A stretch of DNA of 64,000 nucleotides from Gemmatimonadota bacterium. GTDB lineage: Bacteria; Gemmatimonadota; Gemmatimonadetes; Gemmatimonadales; GWC2-71-9. Location of the stretch: NCBI GenBank assembly GCA_016874005.1, contig VGVQ01000001.1, positions 523,655 through 587,654 of the forward strand, written 5' to 3'. The notes beneath the pieces were generated by a model. The model saw only the letters and a list, made by a program, of their open reading frames with translations. It had not been told where the DNA came from and searched no databases. The translations under genes were made by a program, and so were the position numbers. This document shows, one piece after another, positions 1 to 7,486 of this stretch (position 1 is its first letter; the number at the start of each line of letters is the position of its first letter).

Positions 1-686
1 TCGAGCCGCCGCCGGCTCCGGCAGCGACCGGAGCCGTCCGGATCGAGGCGGGCCCGCTCAGGGTCCAGGCGGGCGAAGTGGTCGGGATCGCGGCGATCGA
101 AGGCAATGGGCAGCGCTCGCTGCTGCGGGCCCTGGCCGGACTCGAGCCGATGGCCTCGGGATGGCGATCCGAGGCCCCGGTGGCCTTCCTGCCTGGCGAT
201 CGCACCACGGAGGGACTGATCGCCGGATTCTCGTTGACCGAGAACCTGGTGCTTGGCCACGATCGGGACGCACGGTGGACACGGGGGCCATGGATCGACT
301 GGGGCGAGGCGGAGCGGTGGATGGGCGTATTGATCGACCGTTTCGAGATCAAGGCCGGGAGCCCCCGAGTGCCGGTGAGTTCACTGAGCGGAGGAAACCA
401 GCAGAAGGTTCTCTTCGCGAAGATCGCGGCGTCGTCTCCGGCCGTGGTGATCGCGGAGAACCCAACGAGGGGACTCGACTTCAAGGCCACGGTCGAGCTG
501 CATCACGAACTCCGGCGGCTCGCGTCGACCGGGGTAGCGGTCCTGTTTCACTCGCCGGATCTCGATGAAGTGCTCAGTCACTCGGACCGAGTCGTGGTGC
601 TTCGGGGTGGTGAGCTGCTGCCGGTCAGGTCCACAGCGACCAGAGCCGAAGTAGGCACGATGATGGCGGCGGGAGTGGGCGGATGA
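1..686 (+). CDS. ABC transporter ATP-binding protein, nucleoside/simple-sugar type (3' part only)
   Basis: The reading frame (codons start at base 3) is open at the window edge, so the 5' part is missing; 227 residues remain. They correspond to the second nucleotide-binding domain of an RbsA/YufO-like double ATPase: a GIAAIEGNGQ loop in place of a strict Walker A (normal for this half), the signature LSGGNQQK, a Walker B region ENPTRGLD and a switch region with HSPDLDE. It would energise uptake at the inner face of the membrane. Its stop overlaps the next gene's ATG (ATGA), so it is one operon with the two permeases. The substrate-binding lipoprotein is presumably upstream. Nucleoside specificity is inferred from the permease pair and not proven. 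Confidence 0.88.
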   Translation, partial: EPPPAPAATGAVRIEAGPLRVQAGEVVGIAAIEGNGQRSLLRALAGLEPMASGWRSEAPVAFLPGDRTTEGLIAGFSLTENLVLGHDRDARWTRGPWIDWGEAERWMGVLIDRFEIKAGSPRVPVSSLSGGNQQKVLFAKIAASSPAVVIAENPTRGLDFKATVELHHELRRLASTGVAVLFHSPDLDEVLSHSDRVVVLRGGELLPVRSTATRAEVGTMMAAGVGG

Positions 687-1702
687 CGGCGGTTTGGCGA
701 GCGATCGGGGTGGGGCTCATCGCGTTGGGCGTGCTGGCGGCGACCCTCGCGGTGTTGGGGTTCGACCCGGTCGCTGGCCTCGCGGCGCTGGGGCGCAATT
801 CGGTCGGCTCCTGGTATGCCTGGAGTTCGGCAACGTTGGTTCGGGCGATCCCGCTGATAATCATCGGTCTGGGGTTGGGACTGGCGTTTCGGGCGGGAGC
901 CTTCAACATCGGTGCTGAGGGCCAGTTCGCGGCCGGTGCGATCGCCGCGACCGGAACCGCGATGGTGATGGGGTCGTGGCCTGGTCCGGTGTCCTGGGTC
1001 GCGACGGCCGCGGTCTCAACGGTGGCCGGCGCCCTCTGGGTGCTGATCCCGGTGGTCCTCAAGCTCAGGCTCGGGGTCCTCGAGGTCATCAGCACGCTGC
1101 TGCTCAACTTCGTCGCCGAGCAGATGGTGAGCTGGATGGTCCAAGGGCCGCTTCAGGAGCCGCAGGGGATCTACCCGCAGTCCGCCCCCATCCCCGCGGA
1201 CGTCCGGTTGCCGGTGCTGGCCGGGACGCGGCTCCACCTCGGGGTGGTCTGGGTAATCCTGCTCGGGACCGTGCTGTGGATAGTCATTGGGAGGACGCGC
1301 TGGGGATTCCGGCTCCGGGCGGTCGGCGAGGCGCCGGTTGCCGCCTCGGTAGCTGGTCGCATTCCAGTGGGAGGTGTCCAAGCCGCGGCGTTGCTGCTGT
1401 CGGGTGGCCTTGCCGGCCTTGCGGGCGGACTCGAGGTGACCGGAGTAACCTATTCGTTGTATCAAAACCTTTCACCTGGTTACGGGTTCACCGCGATCGC
1501 GGTGGCCTTGATAGCGCGGCTGCACCCGCTCGGGATCATCGTGGCCGGTGTGGGCTTCGGCGCCTTGGAGGCGGGCGCCAGCGGGATGCAACGCGAAGCC
1601 GGGATCCCGGCGGTGGCGGTGAACGTGGTCCAGGCCACGATCATCATCGTGGCGTTGCTGGCGCTCCGGAAACGTCGCGTGGCCGCGGTGGCGGAGGCCT
1701 GA
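683..1702 (+). CDS. ABC transporter permease, nucleoside/simple-sugar type (YufP-like)
   Basis: 339 residues, strongly hydrophobic, with about eight to ten membrane segments. The segment GAFNIGAEGQ (about residue 72) is the signature of BPD_transp_2 permeases that work with BmpA-type nucleoside-binding proteins. A second conserved stretch, RAVGEAPVAA followed by a Gly/Ala-rich helix, lies in the C-terminal half. It forms the translocation pore with the permease encoded at 1706. The start ATG overlaps the ATPase stop by four bases and the next ATG is three bases past this stop, so translation is probably coupled. Confidence 0.9.
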   Translation: MTAVWRAIGVGLIALGVLAATLAVLGFDPVAGLAALGRNSVGSWYAWSSATLVRAIPLIIIGLGLGLAFRAGAFNIGAEGQFAAGAIAATGTAMVMGSWPGPVSWVATAAVSTVAGALWVLIPVVLKLRLGVLEVISTLLLNFVAEQMVSWMVQGPLQEPQGIYPQSAPIPADVRLPVLAGTRLHLGVVWVILLGTVLWIVIGRTRWGFRLRAVGEAPVAASVAGRIPVGGVQAAALLLSGGLAGLAGGLEVTGVTYSLYQNLSPGYGFTAIAVALIARLHPLGIIVAGVGFGALEAGASGMQREAGIPAVAVNVVQATIIIVALLALRKRRVAAVAEA

Positions 1703-1705
1703 CCG

Positions 1706-2554
1706 ATGGACCCAACCGTCGACTTCCTCGCCGCGGCCATCCGGATCGCGACTCCGCTCCTGCTCGCCGCTCTGGGGGAAATGCTGACCGAGCGTTCGGG
1801 GGTGCTCAATCTTTCGGTCGAGGGGGCGATGCTGGCGGGCTGCTTGGCTTCCGCACTGGGGGCTCACTGGTCCGGCAGTCCATACTTCGGCTTGGCCACC
1901 GGGGCGCTCGGCGGGTTGGCGGTGGCGACGGTGTTCTCGCTGGTGGCGATCCGCGGGCGGGTCGACCAGGTGATCGTCGGGACGGCGTTGACGCTGGGCA
2001 CGATCGGCGTCACCGGGCTCTGGTACCGCTGGGCCTTTGGGGCGGAGGGGCTCGGTCTGACACTGCCGACGGTGGTGTGGACCCCGACAGTCATCGCGGG
2101 GGCGCTGGTGGTGACCGTCTCGGTGCTTCTGCGGAGCACGATCGGGCTTCGGCTGCGCGCCGTGGGCGAGTCCGCGGTGGCTGCCCGGGCGATTGGAATC
2201 GGGGTGGAGCGCTACCGGGCCGCCGCGACCGCGGTCGGAGGGCTGTTGGCCGGGCTTGGGGGCGCGACCCTGGTGCTGGGGCAGGTGGGTACCTTCGCCG
2301 AGCGAATGACCGCTGGTCGTGGGTTCATCGCCATCGCGATCGTCGTGTTGGGCCGATGGCACCCGATTGGGGTCATGCTCGCCGCGGTCGGTTTTGGCGC
2401 GCTGACGGCACTGCAGTTCGCCTTCCAGGCAGTCGGGATCGCGCTACCCTACCAGTTGTTCCTGATGCTCCCCTACCTCGTCGCGCTGGCCGCGCTGGCT
2501 GGCTTCGGCTGGAGGGCCCGAGCTCCGGCTGACTTGGGCCGCTCGCTGAGCTAG
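1706..2554 (+). CDS. ABC transporter permease, nucleoside/simple-sugar type (YufQ-like)
   Basis: 282 residues and about seven to nine membrane segments. The N-terminal stretch LTERSGVLNLSVEGAML is the standard mark of the shorter permease in BmpA-dependent nucleoside importers, and RAVGESAVAARAIG repeats the cytoplasmic-loop motif of its partner. Third gene of the importer operon. Its TAG stop is the middle of a CTAG palindrome that is also the stop of the convergent peptidase gene, so the two genes overlap by four bases and no room is left for a separate terminator. Confidence 0.9.
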   Translation: MDPTVDFLAAAIRIATPLLLAALGEMLTERSGVLNLSVEGAMLAGCLASALGAHWSGSPYFGLATGALGGLAVATVFSLVAIRGRVDQVIVGTALTLGTIGVTGLWYRWAFGAEGLGLTLPTVVWTPTVIAGALVVTVSVLLRSTIGLRLRAVGESAVAARAIGIGVERYRAAATAVGGLLAGLGGATLVLGQVGTFAERMTAGRGFIAIAIVVLGRWHPIGVMLAAVGFGALTALQFAFQAVGIALPYQLFLMLPYLVALAALAGFGWRARAPADLGRSLS

Positions 2555-3753
2555 CGGCGGCCGTACTTCGCCAGCGCGGCCGTGAGCCGGTCGTGGGGAA
2601 GGGCGAAAACGGTCCGCCCGTCGGCACCAACCATGGTTTCGGCGGCGAGCATTGCGTTGAGAATAGCCTCGCCGGTCGCTTCGATGGTGGCTTCGAAGAC
2701 GGGGTTGATCGCCTCGTTGGGGATCGCCGTGAGTTGGGCGAGCCGGTCGCCGCGGTCGGCTCCGACGTTGGCGGTGGAGAACGCCACGAAGATGTCGCCG
2801 GAGGAGTTTTCTCCCATTCCGCCCATCCGTCCGATGCCGAGGGCGGCTCGTTTCACCACCCGCTTGAGCTGGTGCGGCAGGAGGGGCACATCGGTCGCGA
2901 CGACGACGATGATCGAGCCATCGCCCTCGCCGTCAGGCCTGGTGGCGGAGAGGCACGACGGGGTCCGGGTGGTCGACCCATCGCCGGTCGGGCGGTAACA
3001 AGGGAGCAGGTCGGGGATCTCCTGGCCCACGGGCACCCCGGCCACAGTGAAGCGGCGCCGGCTCCCGTAGTTGCATTGGACCAGCACGCCGACGGTGTAG
3101 CCGGTTCCGAGTACGGCGATCTGACGGGAGGATGTCCCGGTGCCGCCTTTGAATTGGTGGCAGGTCATCCCGGTCCCGCCGCCGACATTGCCTTCCAGGA
3201 CCGGCCCTCCCCGAGCCCCTTCGATGGCCGCGACGACGTGCTGGCGGGTGACGTGGAAGCCGTTGATGTCGTTGAGCCCGCCGTCCCAGGTCTCCGCGAC
3301 CAACGGGAGGGACCAGTCGAACGCCCGGCCTTGCTTGACCACCCAACCGATCACCGCGTCGTGGACCGCGCCGACGCTGTGGGTATTGGTGATCATGACC
3401 GGTCCGCCGAGCAAACCGGACTCCTCGAGCCAGGTGGTTCCGGTCATTTCGCCGTTGCCGTTGAGTGAAAACCAGGCCCCGAACACGGACTCGGTCGCGG
3501 CTTTGCCTCGGGGGAAGACGGCGGTCACGCCGGTACGAACCGGTCCTTGCCCGACGATCAGCTTGCCGTCGCCCTTGATGATGGTGGACATTCCCACCTC
3601 CACCCCGGCGACGTCGGTGATGGCGTTGAGTGGTCCGGTGGAGCCGTTGAGGGGAACGCCGAGCGCGCGGGCGCGCGGTTTGGGCTGGGCGGCGAGGCCC
3701 GGGAGGTCGAGCAGGGCGAGCGCCGCGACGAGGAGCCGGCGGGGCAGGATCAT
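2551..3753 (-). CDS. P1 family peptidase (DmpA-like aminopeptidase, MEROPS S58)
   Basis: 400 residues starting with a Sec-type signal peptide (about residues 1-23), so probably periplasmic. DmpA enzymes are self-cleaving Ntn-type hydrolases that remove N-terminal residues from small peptides or amides; the cleavage site and nucleophile are the Gly-Ser in the motif GDGSIIVVVATD, here G279-S280. The segment NAITDVAGVEVGMSTI near the start and the Gly-rich NVGGGTGMTCHQFKGG before the cleavage site are family hallmarks. Length is normal. Convergent with the ABC permease and sharing its CTAG stop palindrome; no operon partner on this strand. Confidence 0.9.
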   Translation of the reverse strand: MILPRRLLVAALALLDLPGLAAQPKPRARALGVPLNGSTGPLNAITDVAGVEVGMSTIIKGDGKLIVGQGPVRTGVTAVFPRGKAATESVFGAWFSLNGNGEMTGTTWLEESGLLGGPVMITNTHSVGAVHDAVIGWVVKQGRAFDWSLPLVAETWDGGLNDINGFHVTRQHVVAAIEGARGGPVLEGNVGGGTGMTCHQFKGGTGTSSRQIAVLGTGYTVGVLVQCNYGSRRRFTVAGVPVGQEIPDLLPCYRPTGDGSTTRTPSCLSATRPDGEGDGSIIVVVATDVPLLPHQLKRVVKRAALGIGRMGGMGENSSGDIFVAFSTANVGADRGDRLAQLTAIPNEAINPVFEATIEATGEAILNAMLAAETMVGADGRTVFALPHDRLTAALAKYGRR

Positions 3754-3858
3754 GGGCGGGAGGGGTTAGGGCCGACCGAATGTAGCCCCCCAAGAGGCGG
3801 GACGCAGGCCGGTGGCGGAATGACTGACTGGCCGCGAGATTTGGCGGTGAGGAACTCC

Positions 3859-4767
3859 ATGGCGCTCGAACTCGACAACGTCGCGATGCTACCCGATGGT
3901 CGGTCGATCGGGTATTCCGTCGTCGGCGACCCCGCCGGGTTGCCGGTGCTCGCGTTCCCGGACTGTTTCGGATCGCGTCTCGATCTCGCCGCCCGAGAGT
4001 TCGAATCGGCCGCGGCGGCCACGGGAGCGCGCCTCATTTCGCTCGAGCGACCCGGTATCGGACTTTCGGACCCAAGGCCCGGAGGGACGATTCTGGACTG
4101 GCCGGTCGACGTGGTCGCGGTGGCCGAGGCGCTGGGGCTGAGCCGCTTCTCTCTGGTGGGGTTCGGCGGCGGGGGAGCCTACGCGCTGGCGTGCGGCCTG
4201 CGAATTCCCCATCGACTGAAGAGCGTTGGCGTGGTGGGCAGCCCGGTTCCGCCTGGGGTACCTGGGGCGCGGGAGGTGATGAGCGGCGAGCAGCGGACCC
4301 TGTCTCGCCTGGCCCAATACGTCCCGTTTCTTCTCGAGCGGCGCGTTCGCCAGATCGCTCGCCTGGCGGTTATCGGCTCGGAGCGGCTGATCGAGCAGCA
4401 GTCGCTCGGATTGGCCGATGTCGATCGAGCCGTGTTGCAGCATCCGGCGAGACGTGCCCATCGTCTGACCAGTCTTCGGGGCGCGTTCAGAAAAGGCGAG
4501 CGCGGCGTGTCGGACGACCTGTCGCTGGTGTATCGACCGTGGGGCTTCTCGCTCGCCGACATCCCGATGGTGGTGAACCTCTGGTTCGGTGGCCGGGACG
4601 TCCGGGCGGCGGCCGCGGGGAACCTGCTGACCGACTTGCTCACCCGTTGTGAAGCGAGGATCTACCCGGACGAGGGCTCTCTCTCGCTCGTCTGGCACCG
4701 GCTGGAGGGGGTGCTGCACGGTCTCGTGGCCACCGCCGAACGGGAGGCCGGCCGGCCGGTTGGCTAG
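3859..4767 (+). CDS. alpha/beta-hydrolase-fold protein lacking the nucleophilic Ser
   Basis: 302 residues. I chose ATG 3859 because GAGGA lies about six bases upstream; an in-frame ATG at 3820 is possible. The fold is recognisable: a strand and turn (LAFPDCFGSR) where the oxyanion HG motif should be, LERPGIGLSDP, then the nucleophile-elbow strand SLVGFGGGGAYAL at about 98-110, and a late acidic turn FGGRD. The elbow GxSxG reads GFGGG, so the catalytic Ser (position 103) is Gly, and the usual His of the oxyanion loop is also missing. The protein is therefore either non-catalytic or mechanistically altered. No signal peptide. Stop overlaps the convergent aminotransferase stop in a CTAG palindrome. 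Confidence 0.8.
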   Translation: MALELDNVAMLPDGRSIGYSVVGDPAGLPVLAFPDCFGSRLDLAAREFESAAAATGARLISLERPGIGLSDPRPGGTILDWPVDVVAVAEALGLSRFSLVGFGGGGAYALACGLRIPHRLKSVGVVGSPVPPGVPGAREVMSGEQRTLSRLAQYVPFLLERRVRQIARLAVIGSERLIEQQSLGLADVDRAVLQHPARRAHRLTSLRGAFRKGERGVSDDLSLVYRPWGFSLADIPMVVNLWFGGRDVRAAAAGNLLTDLLTRCEARIYPDEGSLSLVWHRLEGVLHGLVATAEREAGRPVG

Positions 4768-5921
4768 CCGGTACGAGCGAGTTTGCCAATGCGCTCCACG
4801 GCGGCGTTGAGCATCGCTTCGGTCTTGCAGAAGGCGAAGCGGGTGTAGTCGCGGCCGTCCGCGGGGTCGGCGAAGAAACTGGTACCAGGCACCGTGGCAA
4901 CGCCGCCTTCGACGGTGAGCCAGCGAGCGAACTCATCGGATGGCATCCGTTTGATCGCGGTGAAGTCCGCGAGAACGTAATAGGCGCCCTCGGGGGGCAC
5001 GCAACGAAATCCGCTCGAGGTGAGCGCCCCGATGAGCAGGTCCCTCCTGGCCCGATACTCAGCTTCTAGGTTTGTGTAATACTCCTTGGGGAGCGTCTCC
5101 ATGGCGACAGCCAGGGCTTCCTGGAGCGGCGCTGGAGCACCGACGGTCAGGAAGTCGTGGACCTTGCGAATCGCGTCGGTGACGCTCGGGGGTGAGACGA
5201 TGGTACCGATCCGCCACCCGGTGATGCTGTAGGTCTTCGAGGCGCCGCTGATGGTGATGGCCCGCTCGCGCATTCCGGGCAAGGTGGCCATCGGAATGTG
5301 CTCGCCTTGGTACTTGATGTGCTCGTAGATCTCATCGGTGATCGCCCAGCTGTCGTGCCGCTGACAGAGATCGGCGATGCCGGTCAGTTCTTCACGGGTC
5401 AGGACTCGGCCGCTCGGATTGCCCGGGGTGTTGACGATGATCGCCTTGGTTCGGCTGGAGAATGCCCGGGCCAAGCGGTCGAGATCGAGCGGTTGGCCGG
5501 GTTGGAGGGGGACGAACACCGGTTTGGCGTCGCAGAGGATCGCATCGGGACCGTAGTTCTCGTAGAACGGTTCGAACACGATGACTTCTTCGCCAGGGTT
5601 GACGATGGCGAGGAGGGTGGCGGCCATCGCTTCGGTGGCGCCGCAGGTGATCGTGATCTCCGTTTCGGTGTCGAGCGCCAGGCCATACCAATCGAGGTAT
5701 TTCTTGGCGAGGGCATTGCGGAGGCGCTTGGCGCCCCAGGTAATGGCGTATTGATTGATGTCGTCCCGAATGGCCTTGGCCGCCGCCTCCTTGAGGATGT
5801 CCGGGGTCGGGAAGTTGGGGAAGCCCTGAGCGAGGTTGATGGCGCCGTGTTGGTCGGCCAGGCGGGTCATTCCCCGGATGACCGATTCGGTGAAAGTGTG
5901 GGTGCGTCGCGCGGTCGCCAT
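4764..5921 (-). CDS. PLP-dependent aminotransferase, class I/II (kynurenine/methionine aminotransferase-like)
   Basis: 385 residues from ATG 5921; longer upstream readings have no family character. NLAQGFPNFP near residue 30 is typical of the KAT/YbdL subgroup that transaminates kynurenine, methionine or other large amino acids with a 2-oxoacid. Catalytic features are intact: NTPGNPSG (164-171), TDEIYE (195-200), Schiff-base Lys229 in SGASKTYS and the phosphate/carboxylate Arg region GWRIG (236-239). Cytoplasmic homodimer expected. Transcribed alone, divergent from the M20 hydrolase. Confidence 0.9.
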   Translation of the reverse strand: MATARRTHTFTESVIRGMTRLADQHGAINLAQGFPNFPTPDILKEAAAKAIRDDINQYAITWGAKRLRNALAKKYLDWYGLALDTETEITITCGATEAMAATLLAIVNPGEEVIVFEPFYENYGPDAILCDAKPVFVPLQPGQPLDLDRLARAFSSRTKAIIVNTPGNPSGRVLTREELTGIADLCQRHDSWAITDEIYEHIKYQGEHIPMATLPGMRERAITISGASKTYSITGWRIGTIVSPPSVTDAIRKVHDFLTVGAPAPLQEALAVAMETLPKEYYTNLEAEYRARRDLLIGALTSSGFRCVPPEGAYYVLADFTAIKRMPSDEFARWLTVEGGVATVPGTSFFADPADGRDYTRFAFCKTEAMLNAAVERIGKLARTG

Positions 5922-6010
5922 GGAGTCTCGAGCGAAAAAGTCGGGAGAATATACTGCCGGCTGCGGGAGTTGACGGGGGTTCCCGCTGGTCCGGGCCGAT
6001 GCGGTCGGGG

Positions 6011-6038
6011 TTGGTCGGCGGTCGGGGTTCCCTATTAA
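6011..6038 (+). promoter_or_regulatory. possible sigma70-type promoter for the M20 hydrolase gene
   Basis: TTGGTC (6011-6016), 16 bases, TATTAA (6033-6038). The ATG of the M20 gene is only 10 bases after the -10 element and no clear Shine-Dalgarno precedes it, so the transcript would be leaderless or nearly so. Sequence-pattern evidence only. Confidence 0.35.
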
Positions 6039-6048
6039 CCTACTGGAC

Positions 6049-7482
6049 ATGATCAAGCAAATACTTGGGCTTGCCGTGCTCATGGCGGGCGGGGCTGCCC
6101 AGCTGGTTGGGCAAACCACCGACACCCAGCGGGCGGCGGCCGCGGACGTTCTGAAGCAGATCGAGGCCCTCCAGAACCGGCTGGCGCCGGCGAAGCTGGC
6201 CGAGCGGTTGACGGCGGCCCGCAACCCGGATCGGGACCAGGTGATGGCCAGGGCAGCGGGGATCTGGGACTCCGGCATGGGGGCGTTGAGCGACTGGATC
6301 GGGCGCAATCCCGAAGTCGGCTGGAAGGAGTTCAAGGCGGTTGACACCCTCACCAAGGTCCTCGAGACCCACGGCTTCGCGGTCGAGAAGGGTAGCGCCG
6401 GTCTCGCCACGGCGTTCGTCGCCAAGTGGCAATCCCCGGCCGGCAAAGGCTTGGTGCTGGGTGTGATCGCGGAATACGACGCGTTGCGTGACACCGAGGG
6501 GGCGTTTCACGGGGATCAGCATAATGCCCAGAGCCCGATCGCGATCTCGGCGGCCGTCGCGATGCAGGAGTGGCTCCGGGACTCCGGCACTCCGGGGACG
6601 ATCGTGGTATTCGGCACCCCGGCCGAGGAGGTCGGTCCACCGGCGAAGAAGATCATGTTCGATGCGGGCGTGTTCAACGGTACCGATCTGATCGTTCGCA
6701 GTCACGCCTCGACATCGACCTCCCGGGCCCGGGCCGGATTCGGGATCTGCTGCCTGAACATCAACGAGGTGAAATACATCTTCAGTGGAACTCCGTCCCA
6801 TCAGCTGACGTCGTGGTATGGGCGAAACGCGCTGGCGGCCGCGGTGCATTTCTACAGCATGGTCGATGGGCTGCGGAGCAGCTTTCGTCCCGAGGCCTCG
6901 ATTCAGGGTGTCATTCCCGAGGGGGGAGTCGCGCCCAACGTGGTTCCGCAGCGGGCGGTGGTGGATTACTACATCAGGTACCCGGACGGGGTGTACCTCG
7001 AGCATATCACCCGGATGGTCGACAACGCCGCGAAGGCCGCCGCGCTGGCCACCGGCACCGAGCTGAAGATCGACCGGTACGGGGAGTTCCGCGACGGCAT
7101 CACTTTCGGGACGTTGGAGGAGTTGAGTTTCGGCTATGCTCAGAAGCTCGGAGCGCCCGCCGTGGAGCCCGAGCCGCAGCGCCCGTCGGGGTACGAAGAA
7201 ACCGGGGTCCTTTCGCGAATCGCGCCCGGTGTCGGGGTCAGCATCTACAGCTCCCGGGGATCGTACCACACCCGGGGCATGCTGGCCGACACCTTCAGCG
7301 AGGTCGGTCACCGGGCGTTCCGAATTGCCGCTCAGGTGATGGCGGCCGTGATGTTCGATTTCACCAAGGACGGCGCGTTCCGATCGGCGGTCCAAACCGA
7401 GCACGCCACGATGAAAGGGTTGTTCGATCAATACCAGGACGCCCTGAAGCGGGCGTACGCATCCGAGATCGGTCAGCAATAG
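6049..7482 (+). CDS. M20 family metallo-amidohydrolase (AbgB-like)
   Basis: 477 residues with a signal peptide (about 1-22), so exported. The M20 catalytic half has VIAEYDALRD (139-148) and HGDQHNAQSP (154-163) in place of the more usual GHxxG block, then GTPAEEVGPP with the general-base Glu pair; the central dimerisation domain starts near FSGTPSHQLTSWYGRNAL. AbgB/peptidase-M20D relatives cleave the amide of p-aminobenzoyl-glutamate or N-acyl amino acids using one or two zinc ions; the real substrate here cannot be read from sequence. Followed after four bases by the DUF5916 gene, so probably co-transcribed. Confidence 0.85.
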   Translation: MIKQILGLAVLMAGGAAQLVGQTTDTQRAAAADVLKQIEALQNRLAPAKLAERLTAARNPDRDQVMARAAGIWDSGMGALSDWIGRNPEVGWKEFKAVDTLTKVLETHGFAVEKGSAGLATAFVAKWQSPAGKGLVLGVIAEYDALRDTEGAFHGDQHNAQSPIAISAAVAMQEWLRDSGTPGTIVVFGTPAEEVGPPAKKIMFDAGVFNGTDLIVRSHASTSTSRARAGFGICCLNINEVKYIFSGTPSHQLTSWYGRNALAAAVHFYSMVDGLRSSFRPEASIQGVIPEGGVAPNVVPQRAVVDYYIRYPDGVYLEHITRMVDNAAKAAALATGTELKIDRYGEFRDGITFGTLEELSFGYAQKLGAPAVEPEPQRPSGYEETGVLSRIAPGVGVSIYSSRGSYHTRGMLADTFSEVGHRAFRIAAQVMAAVMFDFTKDGAFRSAVQTEHATMKGLFDQYQDALKRAYASEIGQQ

Positions 7483-7486
7483 CCGC

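Noticed and set aside
976..2532. A 518-codon frame across the two ABC permease genes
   Set aside because: It is a shifted frame of two clear permeases; composition is Arg/Gly-rich and hydrophilic.
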